This document shows positions 1 through 8,702 of a stretch of 64,000 nucleotides of DNA, piece by piece. Within the stretch, counting starts at the first letter, position 1. Every line of letters starts with the position of its first letter. Source of the DNA: DASZIT01 sp036268775 (lineage in GTDB: Bacteria > Actinomycetota > Acidimicrobiia > Acidimicrobiales > RAAP-2). Where the stretch lies: assembly GCA_036268775.1 (NCBI GenBank), contig DATATM010000037.1, positions 14,443-78,442 on the forward strand, given 5' to 3'. The position numbers were made by a program, and so were the translations under genes. The notes beneath the pieces were generated by a model. That model was given only the letters and a program-made list of their open reading frames with translations. It ran no database searches and was not told the DNA's origin.

Positions 1-672
1 CTGCGACACATCACCGGGGAGATCGACTTCAACGAGGTGTTCCTCGACGGGGCCCGGGTTCCCGACCGCCAGCGGGTAGGGGAGGTCAACGCCGGGTGGA
101 AGGTGGGGAACGCCACCCTTTCCGGGGAGCGGCAGATGGTCTCGGGCTCCGGCTCCGGGGGGGTCGACCGGATCGGCGGAGGGGGAGCCGAGCGCCTGGT
201 CCAACTGGCCAGACGCCGAAGTGCGGAGGGACACCCCGGCGGGTGGGCCGATCCCTTGGTGCGTCAGCGGCTCATGCAGGTGCTCAGCGAAGAGCGGATC
301 CGCAACTGGACCAATCAACGGATCCGGGCCGGCATCAAAGCCGGTCGCTCCCCGGGACCGGAGAGCTCGGTGGGCAAGGTCCACCAGGGCGATCTCAACC
401 AGCGGATGCAGATCCTGGCCACCGACCTCCTGGGCGCCGACGCCGTCGCCTGGTCCATCGACGCCGCCGACGATGGCGCTACCGACGCCGGCGAGCGGTA
501 CGCCGAGTCGCTGCCCTACGAGCTGAAGGGCATGCTCCGGAGCCGGGCCAACACCATCGAGGGCGGCACCACCGAGGTGAACAAGAACATCATCGCCGAG
601 CGGGTCCTCGGACTTCCCCGGGAGCCCGACCCCTGGCAGCAGTCTCCCTGGCGGGAGGTCCCCCGTAACTAA
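1..672 (+). CDS. acyl-CoA dehydrogenase, C-terminal part (5' end outside window)
   Basis: The frame is already open at base 1, so this is the last 223 residues of a FAD-dependent acyl-CoA dehydrogenase of the alpha,beta-desaturating family. The visible part starts in the middle beta domain (EVFLDGARVP) and runs through the C-terminal helical domain. It ends with the family hallmark GGTTEVNKNIIAERVLGLPR, where the conserved G-T-T-E/N-K loop contacts the FAD of the partner subunit. Nothing internal is broken. The gene lies just upstream of an amidohydrolase and a CoA-transferase block, so it probably belongs to the same acyl-CoA degradation programme. The acyl substrate cannot be told from this fragment. 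Confidence 0.93.
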   Translation: MRHITGEIDFNEVFLDGARVPDRQRVGEVNAGWKVGNATLSGERQMVSGSGSGGVDRIGGGGAERLVQLARRRSAEGHPGGWADPLVRQRLMQVLSEERIRNWTNQRIRAGIKAGRSPGPESSVGKVHQGDLNQRMQILATDLLGADAVAWSIDAADDGATDAGERYAESLPYELKGMLRSRANTIEGGTTEVNKNIIAERVLGLPREPDPWQQSPWREVPRN

Positions 673-736
673 CCGGGGATCGAGGACTGGTTCTCGGCGT
701 CCCGTCTGGAGCGCCGCCGGCGTCCGAATCGTCGAA

Positions 737-751
737 CGTATATCATATGCG
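737..751. promoter_or_regulatory. AT-rich near-palindrome in the promoter of the amidohydrolase
   Basis: CGTATATCATATGCG is a near-perfect 15-bp inverted repeat in otherwise GC-rich DNA, immediately upstream of the amidohydrolase. It contains TATCAT, a plausible -10 hexamer (741-746). Read on the minus strand it matches the pattern CGCATA-WRR-TATR that also occurs at the GntR gene start (about 29314) and upstream of the solute-binding gene (about 31951). It may be an operator, a -10 element, or both. Confidence 0.4.
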
Positions 752-814
752 AATGACTCCCCGATGGTTGAACCCGGCCGTGTCGCTCCGGCCGCCGCAA
801 CACGGAGCGACCGC

Positions 815-2050
815 GTGAGCACCGAGGTCGCCCTCCGGCCCGACGTCAGTGATGAACTGGTCGCCCGTATCCCACCGATCGTGGATCTCGACGCCCATCT
901 GGTGGAGCCCGAAGATCTATGGACGAGTCGGCTCCCGGCCAAGTACCGGGACATCGGCCCCCATGTCGAGTATCTGCCGGCCGGGACCCCCATCCTCGAA
1001 GGCGGCGGGTACATCGAAGCGCCGGGAACCGAGGGCCCTCCAGTGGCGTGGTGGTTCTACGAGGATCACCGCTACTCGGTGAAGCGGCTCATCGCCGCCG
1101 CCGGCTATCCAGCCGACGAGATCACCATGCAGGGCATCACCTTCGACCAGATGCGGCCCGGGTGTTGGAAGCCGAAGGACCGGCTGGCCGACATGGACAT
1201 CAACGGCATCGAGGCCCAGCTGTGCTTCCCCAACTATCCGCGTTTCTGCGGGCAGCTCTTCATGCGGGGGAAGGACAAGGACCTCGCCCTGCTCTGTGTC
1301 CAGGCTTACAACGACTGGATGGTGGAGGAGTGGGCGGGCGACAGCGGCGGCCGGCTGATTCCCTTGTGCCTGATCCCGTTGTGGGATCCGCAGCTGGCCG
1401 CCACCGAGGTCCGCCGCAATGCCGCCCGCGGGGTGCGGGCGGTCTGCTTCAGCGAACTGCCCACCTTCCTCGGACTGCCCAGCATCTATTCCGGGCACTG
1501 GGACCCCTTCTTCGCAGCTTGCGACGAGACCGGCACAGTGGTGGCCTGCCACATCGGGTCGGGCACCAAGACGCCCCAGACCAGTCCGGACGCCCCCGAC
1601 GCGGTGGCGGGGACCATCATCTTCGGCAACAGCGTCGGCTCGATGAGCGATTTCCTCTACTCCGGGGTGTTCCTCCGTTACCCCAACCTCAAATTGCTCT
1701 ACGCCGAGGCGCAGATCGGCTGGATCCCCTACCTGTTGGAGCGGATCGACGACGTCTGGGAGACCCACCGGGGTTGGAGCCACAGCCAGGAGTTCACCAA
1801 GGAGAAGCCCTCCGCCATGTACTGGGACCACGTCTACTCCACCTTCTTCAAGGATTCGGTTGGGATCCAGATGCTCGACCTGGTGGGAGAGGACAACGTG
1901 ATCTTCGAGAGCGACTACCCCCATCAGGACGGCACCTGGCCCTATACCCGTCAAGAGGCGGCCAGGCAGTTCGGTCATCTCGACCAGCCCGTCATCGACA
2001 AACTCGCCCGGGGCAACGCCATCCGCCTGCTGGGTCTCGACCGACTCTGA
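815..2050 (+). CDS. amidohydrolase family 2 (PF04909) metal-dependent hydrolase
   Basis: This is a 411-residue TIM-barrel hydrolase of the ACMSD/decarboxylase-like PF04909 family, predicted to act in the cytoplasm on a small carboxylated or cyclic substrate. Metal-site motifs are visible: VDLDAHLVEP near the N terminus, ACHIGSG in the middle and ESDYPHQDGTWP near the C terminus, supplying His and Asp ligands. GTG at 815 was chosen because GGAG lies 7 nt upstream. ATG at 764 in the same frame would add 17 residues but has no ribosome binding site. The protein is a clear paralogue of the gene at 19751 (shared MRPGC and RLPAK segments) and a distant one of the gene at 8699. Substrate unknown. 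Confidence 0.85.
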   Translation: MSTEVALRPDVSDELVARIPPIVDLDAHLVEPEDLWTSRLPAKYRDIGPHVEYLPAGTPILEGGGYIEAPGTEGPPVAWWFYEDHRYSVKRLIAAAGYPADEITMQGITFDQMRPGCWKPKDRLADMDINGIEAQLCFPNYPRFCGQLFMRGKDKDLALLCVQAYNDWMVEEWAGDSGGRLIPLCLIPLWDPQLAATEVRRNAARGVRAVCFSELPTFLGLPSIYSGHWDPFFAACDETGTVVACHIGSGTKTPQTSPDAPDAVAGTIIFGNSVGSMSDFLYSGVFLRYPNLKLLYAEAQIGWIPYLLERIDDVWETHRGWSHSQEFTKEKPSAMYWDHVYSTFFKDSVGIQMLDLVGEDNVIFESDYPHQDGTWPYTRQEAARQFGHLDQPVIDKLARGNAIRLLGLDRL

Positions 2051-2153
2051 TCGACGCCGGAGCCCGACCTCCGGTCCATGAAGACCCCGGAGGGGGGCGA
2101 GCTGGGCGGCGACCCCGACATCTCCGTCGATCCGCACGTCCTGAGTTGGCTTG

Positions 2154-2175
2154 TACCATAGTAAGTACTATGGTA
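2154..2175. promoter_or_regulatory. TetR-box copy 1 (22-bp perfect inverted repeat)
   Basis: Ten-base arms TACCATAGTA and TACTATGGTA flank a 2-nt centre, giving a perfect palindrome. It ends 33 nt before the start codon of the double CoA-transferase. Its 18-bp core (2156-2173) recurs at 7331, 9827 and 10581. This is the most symmetrical of the four copies. The likely ligand is the TetR protein encoded at 9898-10581, because one copy sits at that gene's own promoter. Confidence 0.8.
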
Positions 2176-2208
2176 GGAACCAGGGAACACCAGGAGGGGG
2201 GTGGCCGA

Positions 2209-4641
2209 ATGGCCGGAGTATTCGCGGGTCTACAGGTGCTCGATCTGTCGTGGGGGACCGCCGGGCCGATGACGACGATGTTCCTCGCCGACAACGGCGC
2301 CGATGTGACCCGCATCGAACCTCCCGATGGGGATCCGTTCCGGGACCAGACCGGCTACCGGGTCTGGCATCGCGGAAAGCGCAGCGCTCGCCTCGACCTG
2401 CGTTCCGCCGAGGGCCACCGGGCGTTTCTGGCGCTGGTCGGCACCGCCGACCTGGTCGTCGACAGTTTCTCGCCGGGCACCACCGCCGACTTGGGCATCG
2501 ACCACCAGAGTCTGAGCCAGCTCAATCCGCGGTTGATCACCTGTTCGATCACCGGATACGGAGAGCACCCCGAGCACCGGGACCGGCCCGGCTACGACGG
2601 TCTAGTCGCCGCCCGGACCGGCCTCCTCTACGACCAGAAGGGCCGACGGGGTTCCGCCATGGAGTACATCGGCGGCCGCCCCGGTCCTCATCCCGAGTTC
2701 GATGGGCCCGACGGACTGGTCCGGGGTGCCGATCGCCCGGGTCCGGTGTTCCCGAGGACCCCCTGGCCGAGCGTGGGGGCCACCTACTTTGCCACCCTCG
2801 GCATCGCCGCCGCCCTCCGAGCCCGGGAGGTCACCGGGGAGGGGCAGCGGGTCACCACCTCGCTGCTCCAGGGAGCGTTGGCCGCCGCCTCGCTCAACTG
2901 GCAACGGGTGGAGAACCCCGACGCCCCCCTCTACTGGATGTGGCCGATCGACTCCCGGTCGATCGAGGGGATCTACCAGTGCGCCGATGGGCGCTGGGTG
3001 CACCATTGGACTGTCCGACCCCGCTGGGTGCTCGCCTCCGCCGAGCACGACGAGTTGGGCACGGTGGAACTCGACGCCGCCTACCGCGACGACCCGGACC
3101 GGATCTCGATGGAGGCCGACGGCCTCCTCACCGGCATCTTCCTCCATCCGCTGCTGACCGAGGCATTCAAGAAGTTCCCGTCGGCGGAATGGGTGAAGGC
3201 AGGGGAGGCGGCCGGCATGGGCGTCGCCATCGTGCGCTCGCCGGGCGAGGCGCTGGCCGATCCGTCGTTTCTCGCCGACGGCTGTGTGGTCGAGGTCGAC
3301 GATCCGGAGGTGGGACGGATCCGGCACGCCGGCCCGCTGCTGGAGTTCTCCGCGACTCCCGGCGCGGTGTCGGGACCCGCCCCTCGTTCGGGCCAGCACA
3401 CCGCCGAGGTGCGGGCCGCCGCCCGGGAGGCCGAGGCGGCGCCGGCGGCGACCTCCCGCCGTCAACCCGACGCCACCCTGGACCATCCGTTGCAGGGCAT
3501 TCGGGTCCTCGACCTCGGGCTCGGGGTGGCCGGGCCCTACACCGGCAGGGTGATGGCCGATCTCGGTGCCGACGTCATCAAGGTCAACGCCCTCCACGAC
3601 ACTTACTGGGCCGGCACCCACATGGGGCTCGGCACCAACCGGGGCAAGCGGAGCATCGCGCTGAACCTCAAGCACAAGGGCGGTCGCGAGGCCCTGGAGA
3701 AGCTCATCGAGACCGCCGACGTGGTGGCCACCAATTGGCGCCCGGGAGCTGCGGCTCGACTCGGCATCGACTACGAGACGCTCCGCCAGCGCTATCCGGG
3801 CCTCATCTACTGCAACACCCGAGGTTACGAGAAAGGCCCCCGGTCGGAACTGCCGGGAACCGACCAAACCGCCGCCGCCCTCTCCGGCACCGAGTGGGAG
3901 GACGGGGCCAGTGATGCGGGGAACCCGCCGCTCTGGAGCCGGTCGAACATGGGGGACACCGGGAACGCCCTCCTGGCGGCCATCGCCATCGTTGGGGCCC
4001 TCTACCACCGCCAAAAGACCGGCGAAGGGCAAGAGGTCAGCACCTCCATCGTCAACGCCGGGTTGCTCCATACCTCCTACGCCTGGATTCACGCCGACGG
4101 GACCCCGGCGGAGTGGGGGCACGTCGACGGGGACCAGTACGGCCTGTCGCCCTATTACCGCCTCTACCAGGGCTCCGACCAGCAGTGGCTCTTTCTTGCC
4201 GCGGTGTCTCCCGGGGAACGGGCCAAACTGAACTCGGTGATCAGCGACCTCGACGCGGTGGTCGGTGACTCGGAGAAGGAGGCGGCATTGCTGATGTCGG
4301 AACTTGGCAGTCGACCGGCGGCCGACTGGTTCACCCGGCTCGACGAGGTCGGCGTGCCGGTTGAGCTCGTCGACGAAGCATTCTGTCGGACCATCTTTGA
4401 CGACCCGGAAGCGAAGGCATCGCAGCTGATCACCGAAACCTGGTCGGGGAGTGTCGGGCGGTTCGAAGACCCCGGTCTCCTGGTCAATGTCTGGCCGGCC
4501 ACCGGCGTGATCCAACGGGGCCCCTCCATGTGCGGCGAGCACACCCGGGAGATCCTCCGGGAAATCGGGTACTCCGATGAGGAGGTCGACGGCCTGGCCG
4601 CCGACAAGGGAATCCTCGACGCAGCCCGGGAGCCGTCGTGA
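2209..4641 (+). CDS. fused two-domain CaiB/BaiF family CoA-transferase
   Basis: This 810-residue protein contains two complete class III CoA-transferase modules in tandem, at about residues 1-400 and 425-810; family members usually have one module of about 400 residues. The class III mechanism passes CoA through an aspartyl-CoA thioester. The second module has the expected active-site Asp (NMGDTGN, Asp583). In the first module the same position reads SVGATYF, with Ala191 in place of Asp, so that half is probably non-catalytic and may bind substrate or support the dimer. ATG 2209 was chosen for AGGAGGGGG at 2192-2200. The stop overlaps the next start (GTGA), indicating translational coupling. 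Its promoter carries TetR-box copy 1. Confidence 0.9.
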   Translation: MAGVFAGLQVLDLSWGTAGPMTTMFLADNGADVTRIEPPDGDPFRDQTGYRVWHRGKRSARLDLRSAEGHRAFLALVGTADLVVDSFSPGTTADLGIDHQSLSQLNPRLITCSITGYGEHPEHRDRPGYDGLVAARTGLLYDQKGRRGSAMEYIGGRPGPHPEFDGPDGLVRGADRPGPVFPRTPWPSVGATYFATLGIAAALRAREVTGEGQRVTTSLLQGALAAASLNWQRVENPDAPLYWMWPIDSRSIEGIYQCADGRWVHHWTVRPRWVLASAEHDELGTVELDAAYRDDPDRISMEADGLLTGIFLHPLLTEAFKKFPSAEWVKAGEAAGMGVAIVRSPGEALADPSFLADGCVVEVDDPEVGRIRHAGPLLEFSATPGAVSGPAPRSGQHTAEVRAAAREAEAAPAATSRRQPDATLDHPLQGIRVLDLGLGVAGPYTGRVMADLGADVIKVNALHDTYWAGTHMGLGTNRGKRSIALNLKHKGGREALEKLIETADVVATNWRPGAAARLGIDYETLRQRYPGLIYCNTRGYEKGPRSELPGTDQTAAALSGTEWEDGASDAGNPPLWSRSNMGDTGNALLAAIAIVGALYHRQKTGEGQEVSTSIVNAGLLHTSYAWIHADGTPAEWGHVDGDQYGLSPYYRLYQGSDQQWLFLAAVSPGERAKLNSVISDLDAVVGDSEKEAALLMSELGSRPAADWFTRLDEVGVPVELVDEAFCRTIFDDPEAKASQLITETWSGSVGRFEDPGLLVNVWPATGVIQRGPSMCGEHTREILREIGYSDEEVDGLAADKGILDAAREPS

Positions 4642-5060
4642 GCGACGCCCCCGCGGTGACCCGACCGGCGCCGATCGTCACCGACGACAATCAGGGCTTC
4701 TGGCAGGCGGCCCGGGAAGGTCGGCTGGTGACCCAGCGCTGCCACCGGTGTGGGCGGCTCCAACATCCACCCCGGCCGATGTGCCCGTCCTGCCACTCGC
4801 TCGAGCAGGACGTCATCGACCTGGCCGGCACCGGCGTGGTCTACAGCTACTCGATCCTCCACCACCCCCAGCACCCGTCGTTCGACTACCCGGTGATCGC
4901 CGCCCTGGTCGAGCTGGATGAGGGCGTTCGTATCCTCTCCAATCTGGTCGACATCCTTCCCGGCGACGTCCGGATCGGCATGCCGGTGCAGGTGCGGTTC
5001 GAACCGACTTGTGACGACATGGCGGTCCCGGTGTTCGCCCCTCGAGGGGAAGACCGGTGA
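4638..5060 (+). CDS. DUF35 zinc-ribbon/OB-fold protein, partner of the downstream thiolase-like enzyme
   Basis: This 140-residue protein has an N-terminal rubredoxin-like zinc ribbon (Cys35, Cys38, Cys49, Cys52) followed by an OB-fold, the DUF35 arrangement. In known systems DUF35 proteins form obligate complexes with SCP2/Ltp2-type thiolases or aldolases, for example the ChsH2 DUF35 domain with Ltp2 in steroid side-chain degradation. Here it overlaps the CoA-transferase stop (GTGA at 4638) and also overlaps the next gene, which encodes just such an enzyme. A joint enzyme complex is therefore a well-founded inference. It has no catalytic residues of its own. Confidence 0.9.
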   Translation: MSDAPAVTRPAPIVTDDNQGFWQAAREGRLVTQRCHRCGRLQHPPRPMCPSCHSLEQDVIDLAGTGVVYSYSILHHPQHPSFDYPVIAALVELDEGVRILSNLVDILPGDVRIGMPVQVRFEPTCDDMAVPVFAPRGEDR

Positions 5061-6223
5061 GCCATCCCCTGGCCAGTTCCACCGCCATCGTCGGTATCGG
5101 CCAGACCGAGTTCTCCAAGGCGGCCGGCCGCAGCGAGACGCAGCTGGCCAGCGAGGCGATCGTCGCCGCCCTGGCCGACGCCGGGTTGTCGACCGGCGAC
5201 GTCGACGGGCTGGTCAGCTACACCATCGATCCGGTCGAGGAGACCGAACTGGCCCGGGCCGTCGGCTTCGATGAGATCGGGTTCTCCAGTCGGGTGCCTT
5301 ACGGTGGCGGCGGCTCCCAGGGGGTCCTCCTCCATGCCGCCGCCGCGGTCGCCTCCGGCGCCGCCAGTGTGGTGGTCGCCTACCGGGCGATCAAGGCCCG
5401 GTCCGGTCCTCGTTTCGGCCGTGCTGACGTGGGCGGCCGCCCGACGTCATCCCACTCCGGCACCACCGCCATGCAGTGGTGCTCACCCTTCGGGGTCCTG
5501 ACTCCGGCCTCATGGATGTCGCTCAACGCCACCCGGTACATGCACGCCTACGGCGTCGAGAGCGCCGATTTCGGCCGGGCGGTGGTGCAATTCCGTGCCT
5601 ATGCCGCCAACAACCCCAATGCCCACTTCTATAAGAAGCCGATCACCCTGGCGGACCACCAAGCCTCCCGATGGGTGGCTGAACCGGCGATCCGCCTGTT
5701 CGACTGCTGCCAGGAGACGGACGGTTCGGCCGCAGTGGTGATCACCAGCGCCGAGCGGGGGCGGGACGCCAACCGACCGGTGCTCATCGCGGCGGCAGCC
5801 GGCGCCGGACTCTTCGAGGAGGAGATCGCCAGCAACCACTACCGGCCCAACCTCGAGGTAATGGACGGATCGGTGGCCCTGGCCAGGCGGCTGTTCGACG
5901 GCTTCGGCTTCGACCGCGGCGACATCGATGTCGCCATGATCTATGACGCCTTCTCACCTATCCTGCTGATGCAGCTGGAGGGACTCGGGTTCTGTGGCTT
6001 CGGCGAGGCCAAGGATTTCATCGCCGACGGCCAACTCGGCCTGGAAGGCAGCCTGCCCTGCAACACCAACGGCGGGCTCATCGGCGAGGGATACATCCAC
6101 GGCTTGAACCTGACCCTCGAAGCGGTCCGCCAGCTGCGAGGCGACTCGGTGAACCAGGTCGAGAGCCCGACGACCGCCCTGGTGTCGGCCAGCCGGACCG
6201 GCGTCATCCTCCAGCGGCCCTAG
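5057..6223 (+). CDS. thiolase-superfamily (Ltp2/SCP2-like) acyl-CoA lyase
   Basis: This 388-residue protein has the thiolase fold and belongs to the lipid-transfer/Ltp2-like branch. It starts with STAIVGIGQTEFSK. The nucleophilic Cys expected in canonical thiolases is not evident; the corresponding segment reads VPYGGGGSQGVLL. The C-terminal GHP motif of thiolases is replaced by a GYIHG segment. These changes match retro-aldolases of the Ltp2 type, which cleave a beta-hydroxyacyl-CoA without thiolysis. The GTG start overlaps the DUF35 stop by 4 bp, so the two are made together. Best reading: a C-C bond-cleaving step on a CoA ester. A thiolase of altered mechanism remains possible. Confidence 0.82.
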   Translation: MSHPLASSTAIVGIGQTEFSKAAGRSETQLASEAIVAALADAGLSTGDVDGLVSYTIDPVEETELARAVGFDEIGFSSRVPYGGGGSQGVLLHAAAAVASGAASVVVAYRAIKARSGPRFGRADVGGRPTSSHSGTTAMQWCSPFGVLTPASWMSLNATRYMHAYGVESADFGRAVVQFRAYAANNPNAHFYKKPITLADHQASRWVAEPAIRLFDCCQETDGSAAVVITSAERGRDANRPVLIAAAAGAGLFEEEIASNHYRPNLEVMDGSVALARRLFDGFGFDRGDIDVAMIYDAFSPILLMQLEGLGFCGFGEAKDFIADGQLGLEGSLPCNTNGGLIGEGYIHGLNLTLEAVRQLRGDSVNQVESPTTALVSASRTGVILQRP

Positions 6224-6302
6224 TCGCACCCATGCCATCTCTCCGATCTGTCCGCCGGCGGACGTGTCGATGGGCCCCGGCTCTTCACCTTGGCGTCGTT
6301 CG

Positions 6303-7289
6303 ATGATGGGCGAGGTAGCCAAGGCCACCGTGGAGGTGGAGGTCACCGGGCACGCCCCGAAGGGTTGCCGCCAGGTGACCACGGACCTGTTCATCCCGAC
6401 CCACCCCGACTCCGACCCTGCCCTCTGGTGCTGTGTGCCGGGGGGTGGCATGAACCGGGCCTACTTCGATCTGGATGTGCCCCCGAATGTCGGCGAATTC
6501 AGCCTGGCGAGGTTCGCGGCGGCTCGCGGCCAGGTGGTGCTCACCATCGACCCTCCCGGGGTCGGAGACAGTGATAGCCCGGATGACGGCAATGAACTGA
6601 CACCTCGGGCCCTGGCCGACACCCTCGACTTCGTGGTCGGGGACGTACGCCGGAAATTGGCGCAGGGCGATCTCGAGGGGATCCCACCGACGTCCTGCCG
6701 GGTGACGGTCGGGGTGGGACACTCCGCCGGCGGACTGCTGGTGGCTTGCCAACAGGGGCGTCACCACTCCTACGACGCGGTAGCCCTGCCGGGGTTCTCC
6801 GGCAGCGGGCTTCGCCCCGTCCTCACCGACCAGGAAGCGGCGTTCATCGACAGGCCGGAAGCCTTGGTGGCGGTGCTGCCGGAGCTGGTGCGGGCTCGAT
6901 TCGGGGACCCGCTGCCCCAGTGGCCGAATGCCCGATCGGGAACCGCCATGGTCGGAGACTCCGACGAGCAGGTGGCGGCTGCCTCCGACCGGGCCAGCAG
7001 CCGCCTCCTGGCATTGGTCGGAATGACCGCATTGATTCCCGGCTCGACCCAACCCGAACTGGACCGAATCGATGTCCCCACCCTGGTGGCGGCGGGGGAT
7101 CATGACATCGTCGGCGACTTGGCGGCATTGGTCGGGCAACTCCCGGCCTGTCACGACCTCACGCTGTTCACCTTGATGGGTAGCGGCCACAACCACAACG
7201 TGGCCGACTCCCGAATGGTCCTGTGGGATCGGCTGGTGCGATGGGTCGGTGCCCTCCGCCCCGATCAGCCGTCGGGGCGGGAGTGGTGA
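6303..7289 (+). CDS. alpha/beta-hydrolase fold protein
   Basis: The 328-residue product has an alpha/beta-hydrolase core: an oxyanion segment around CCVPGGGMNRAYF, a nucleophile elbow VGHSAGG (Ser), an acid candidate in AAGDHDI, and a C-terminal His in GSGHNHN. It could hydrolyse an ester, lactone or CoA thioester from the neighbouring pathway. No good ribosome binding site marks the start. ATG 6303 or 6306 best fits the beginning of conserved sequence (GEVAKATVEVEV), while GTG 6264 would add 13 arginine/proline-rich residues. It lies 79 nt after the thiolase-like gene in the same direction and may share its transcript. Confidence 0.72.
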   Translation: MMGEVAKATVEVEVTGHAPKGCRQVTTDLFIPTHPDSDPALWCCVPGGGMNRAYFDLDVPPNVGEFSLARFAAARGQVVLTIDPPGVGDSDSPDDGNELTPRALADTLDFVVGDVRRKLAQGDLEGIPPTSCRVTVGVGHSAGGLLVACQQGRHHSYDAVALPGFSGSGLRPVLTDQEAAFIDRPEALVAVLPELVRARFGDPLPQWPNARSGTAMVGDSDEQVAAASDRASSRLLALVGMTALIPGSTQPELDRIDVPTLVAAGDHDIVGDLAALVGQLPACHDLTLFTLMGSGHNHNVADSRMVLWDRLVRWVGALRPDQPSGREW

Positions 7290-7330
7290 CCTTGCCAGCT
7301 GGCTGTCCATCGTGTTGACTGGGTGCCGTC

Positions 7331-7348
7331 ACATAGTAACAACTATGG
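7331..7348. promoter_or_regulatory. TetR-box copy 2 upstream of P450
   Basis: ACATAGTAACAACTATGG matches the 18-bp box at 16 of 18 positions relative to consensus CCATAGTAACTACTATGG. It lies 124 nt before the P450 start in a 183-nt gap. The arms CATAGT and ACTATG are perfectly inverted around AACA. Confidence 0.75.
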
Positions 7349-7472
7349 AGAATCGGCTGGACTGGCCAATCCTCCCGTTGACCGCGGTCAGAGTGCGCCT
7401 CTGACGGTCCGGCGATCGGCCACACCGCGGCCCGGTTGAGCTCTTGAGCATTCGGAAAGAAGGCAACAATCC

Positions 7473-8702
7473 ATGACCCAGACCGCACTGGTCTACGACC
7501 CGTCCTCGTACCAGCTCCATGATGATCCGTTCCCGTTCTACCGACGGATGCAGGACGAGGCGCCGCTGTACCACAACCCCGACCTGGGCTTCTGGGCCCT
7601 CACCCGGTTCGACGATGTGCTGGCCGGGCTGGGCGACTGGGGGATCTTCAGTTCCGCCCAGGGAACCCTCATCGAGCAGATCCAGAGCGGTGGCCCTCCC
7701 CCCGACATGATGATCTTCCACGATCCGCCCCGACACCAACAACTGCGCCGACTGGTGGGACGGGCCTTCACCCCCCGGCGGGTGGCGGAGCTCGACGGCC
7801 AGATCCGATCGATGTGCGCGGCCTGGCTCGAGCCCCTGGTGGATTCGGGCGGCGGGGAGATCGTCGCCGACCTGGCCGGCAAACTGCCGATGGCGGTGAT
7901 CGCCACCCTGCTGGGGGCTCCCGCCGAGGACAACCAACGGCTGAAGCTGCTGTCCGACCGTCTCTTGCATCGAGAGGACGGAGCGGTGGCCAAGCCCGAG
8001 GACGCCGCCGCCGCCGGGCTCGAGCTCTACCTCTATTTCGGCGAGATGATTGCGGCCCGCCGCCTGTCGCCGGCCGACGATCTGGCCACCGCGCTCATCG
8101 AGGCGGAAGTCATCGGCAGCGACGGCGAAGCCGAGCGGCTCACCGATGACGAGATTGTCTCCTTCTGCCTGCTGCTCGGGGTGGCGGGCAACGAGACGAC
8201 GGCCAAGATGATCGCCACCGGCACGGTGGTGTTGGACCGCTTCCCCGACGAACGGGCCCGCCTGGTCGAGAACCCGGAGCTGTGGCCGAACGCCGTCGAA
8301 GAGCTGCTCCGCTTCGACCCGCCCTCGCACTACCAGGGTCGAGTGACCACCGAACCGGTGGTTCGCCACGGCGAGGAGATCCCCGAGGGGAGCATCGTCC
8401 TCCTGGTCAACGGGGCGGCCAACCGCGATCCCCGCGCCTTCGACGAACCGGAGCGGTACATCGCCGACCGGCCGATCGAGCGGCACCTCGCCTTTGGCCA
8501 CAGCATCCATTTCTGCCTGGGCGCCCCACTGGCCAGGCTGGAGACCCGCATCGCCCTGCAAGAGATCCTCCGCCGGTTCCCCCGCTATGAGGTCGACAGG
8601 GAGGGAATCGAACGGTTCCATTCCACCAACATCCGGGGGCTGTCCAAGGTCCCCTTCACCGGCGGGGGCGGAGCAATGTTCCCGGCTGCGCCCCTGGGCT
8701 AG
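7473..8702 (+). CDS. cytochrome P450
   Basis: This 409-residue soluble bacterial P450 (CYP superfamily) catalyses monooxygenation using electrons from a ferredoxin. The heme-binding loop FGHSIHFCLG carries the thiolate ligand at Cys348. The I-helix proton-relay motif reads GVAGNETTAK, with Asn-Glu where AGxDT is more usual. The ATG is preceded by GAAAGAAGG. No ferredoxin or reductase gene is nearby. The gene ends tail-to-tail with the minus-strand amidohydrolase, the stop codons overlapping by 4 bp. TetR-box copy 2 in its promoter places it in the local TetR regulon. Substrate unknown. Confidence 0.95.
   Translation: MTQTALVYDPSSYQLHDDPFPFYRRMQDEAPLYHNPDLGFWALTRFDDVLAGLGDWGIFSSAQGTLIEQIQSGGPPPDMMIFHDPPRHQQLRRLVGRAFTPRRVAELDGQIRSMCAAWLEPLVDSGGGEIVADLAGKLPMAVIATLLGAPAEDNQRLKLLSDRLLHREDGAVAKPEDAAAAGLELYLYFGEMIAARRLSPADDLATALIEAEVIGSDGEAERLTDDEIVSFCLLLGVAGNETTAKMIATGTVVLDRFPDERARLVENPELWPNAVEELLRFDPPSHYQGRVTTEPVVRHGEEIPEGSIVLLVNGAANRDPRAFDEPERYIADRPIERHLAFGHSIHFCLGAPLARLETRIALQEILRRFPRYEVDREGIERFHSTNIRGLSKVPFTGGGGAMFPAAPLG

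Noticed and set aside
919..2208. A long plus-strand frame joined to the CoA-transferase, suggesting a 1240-residue protein
   Set aside because: The upstream part overlaps the amidohydrolase in another frame and has no domain. A strong ribosome site and the TetR box place the start at 2209.
2602..4542. 646-codon open frame on the minus strand opposite the double CoA-transferase
   Set aside because: It has no recognisable domain and its composition (runs of Gly, Val, Pro, Arg, His) is that of an antisense frame in GC-rich DNA. The plus strand encodes a clear CoA-transferase.
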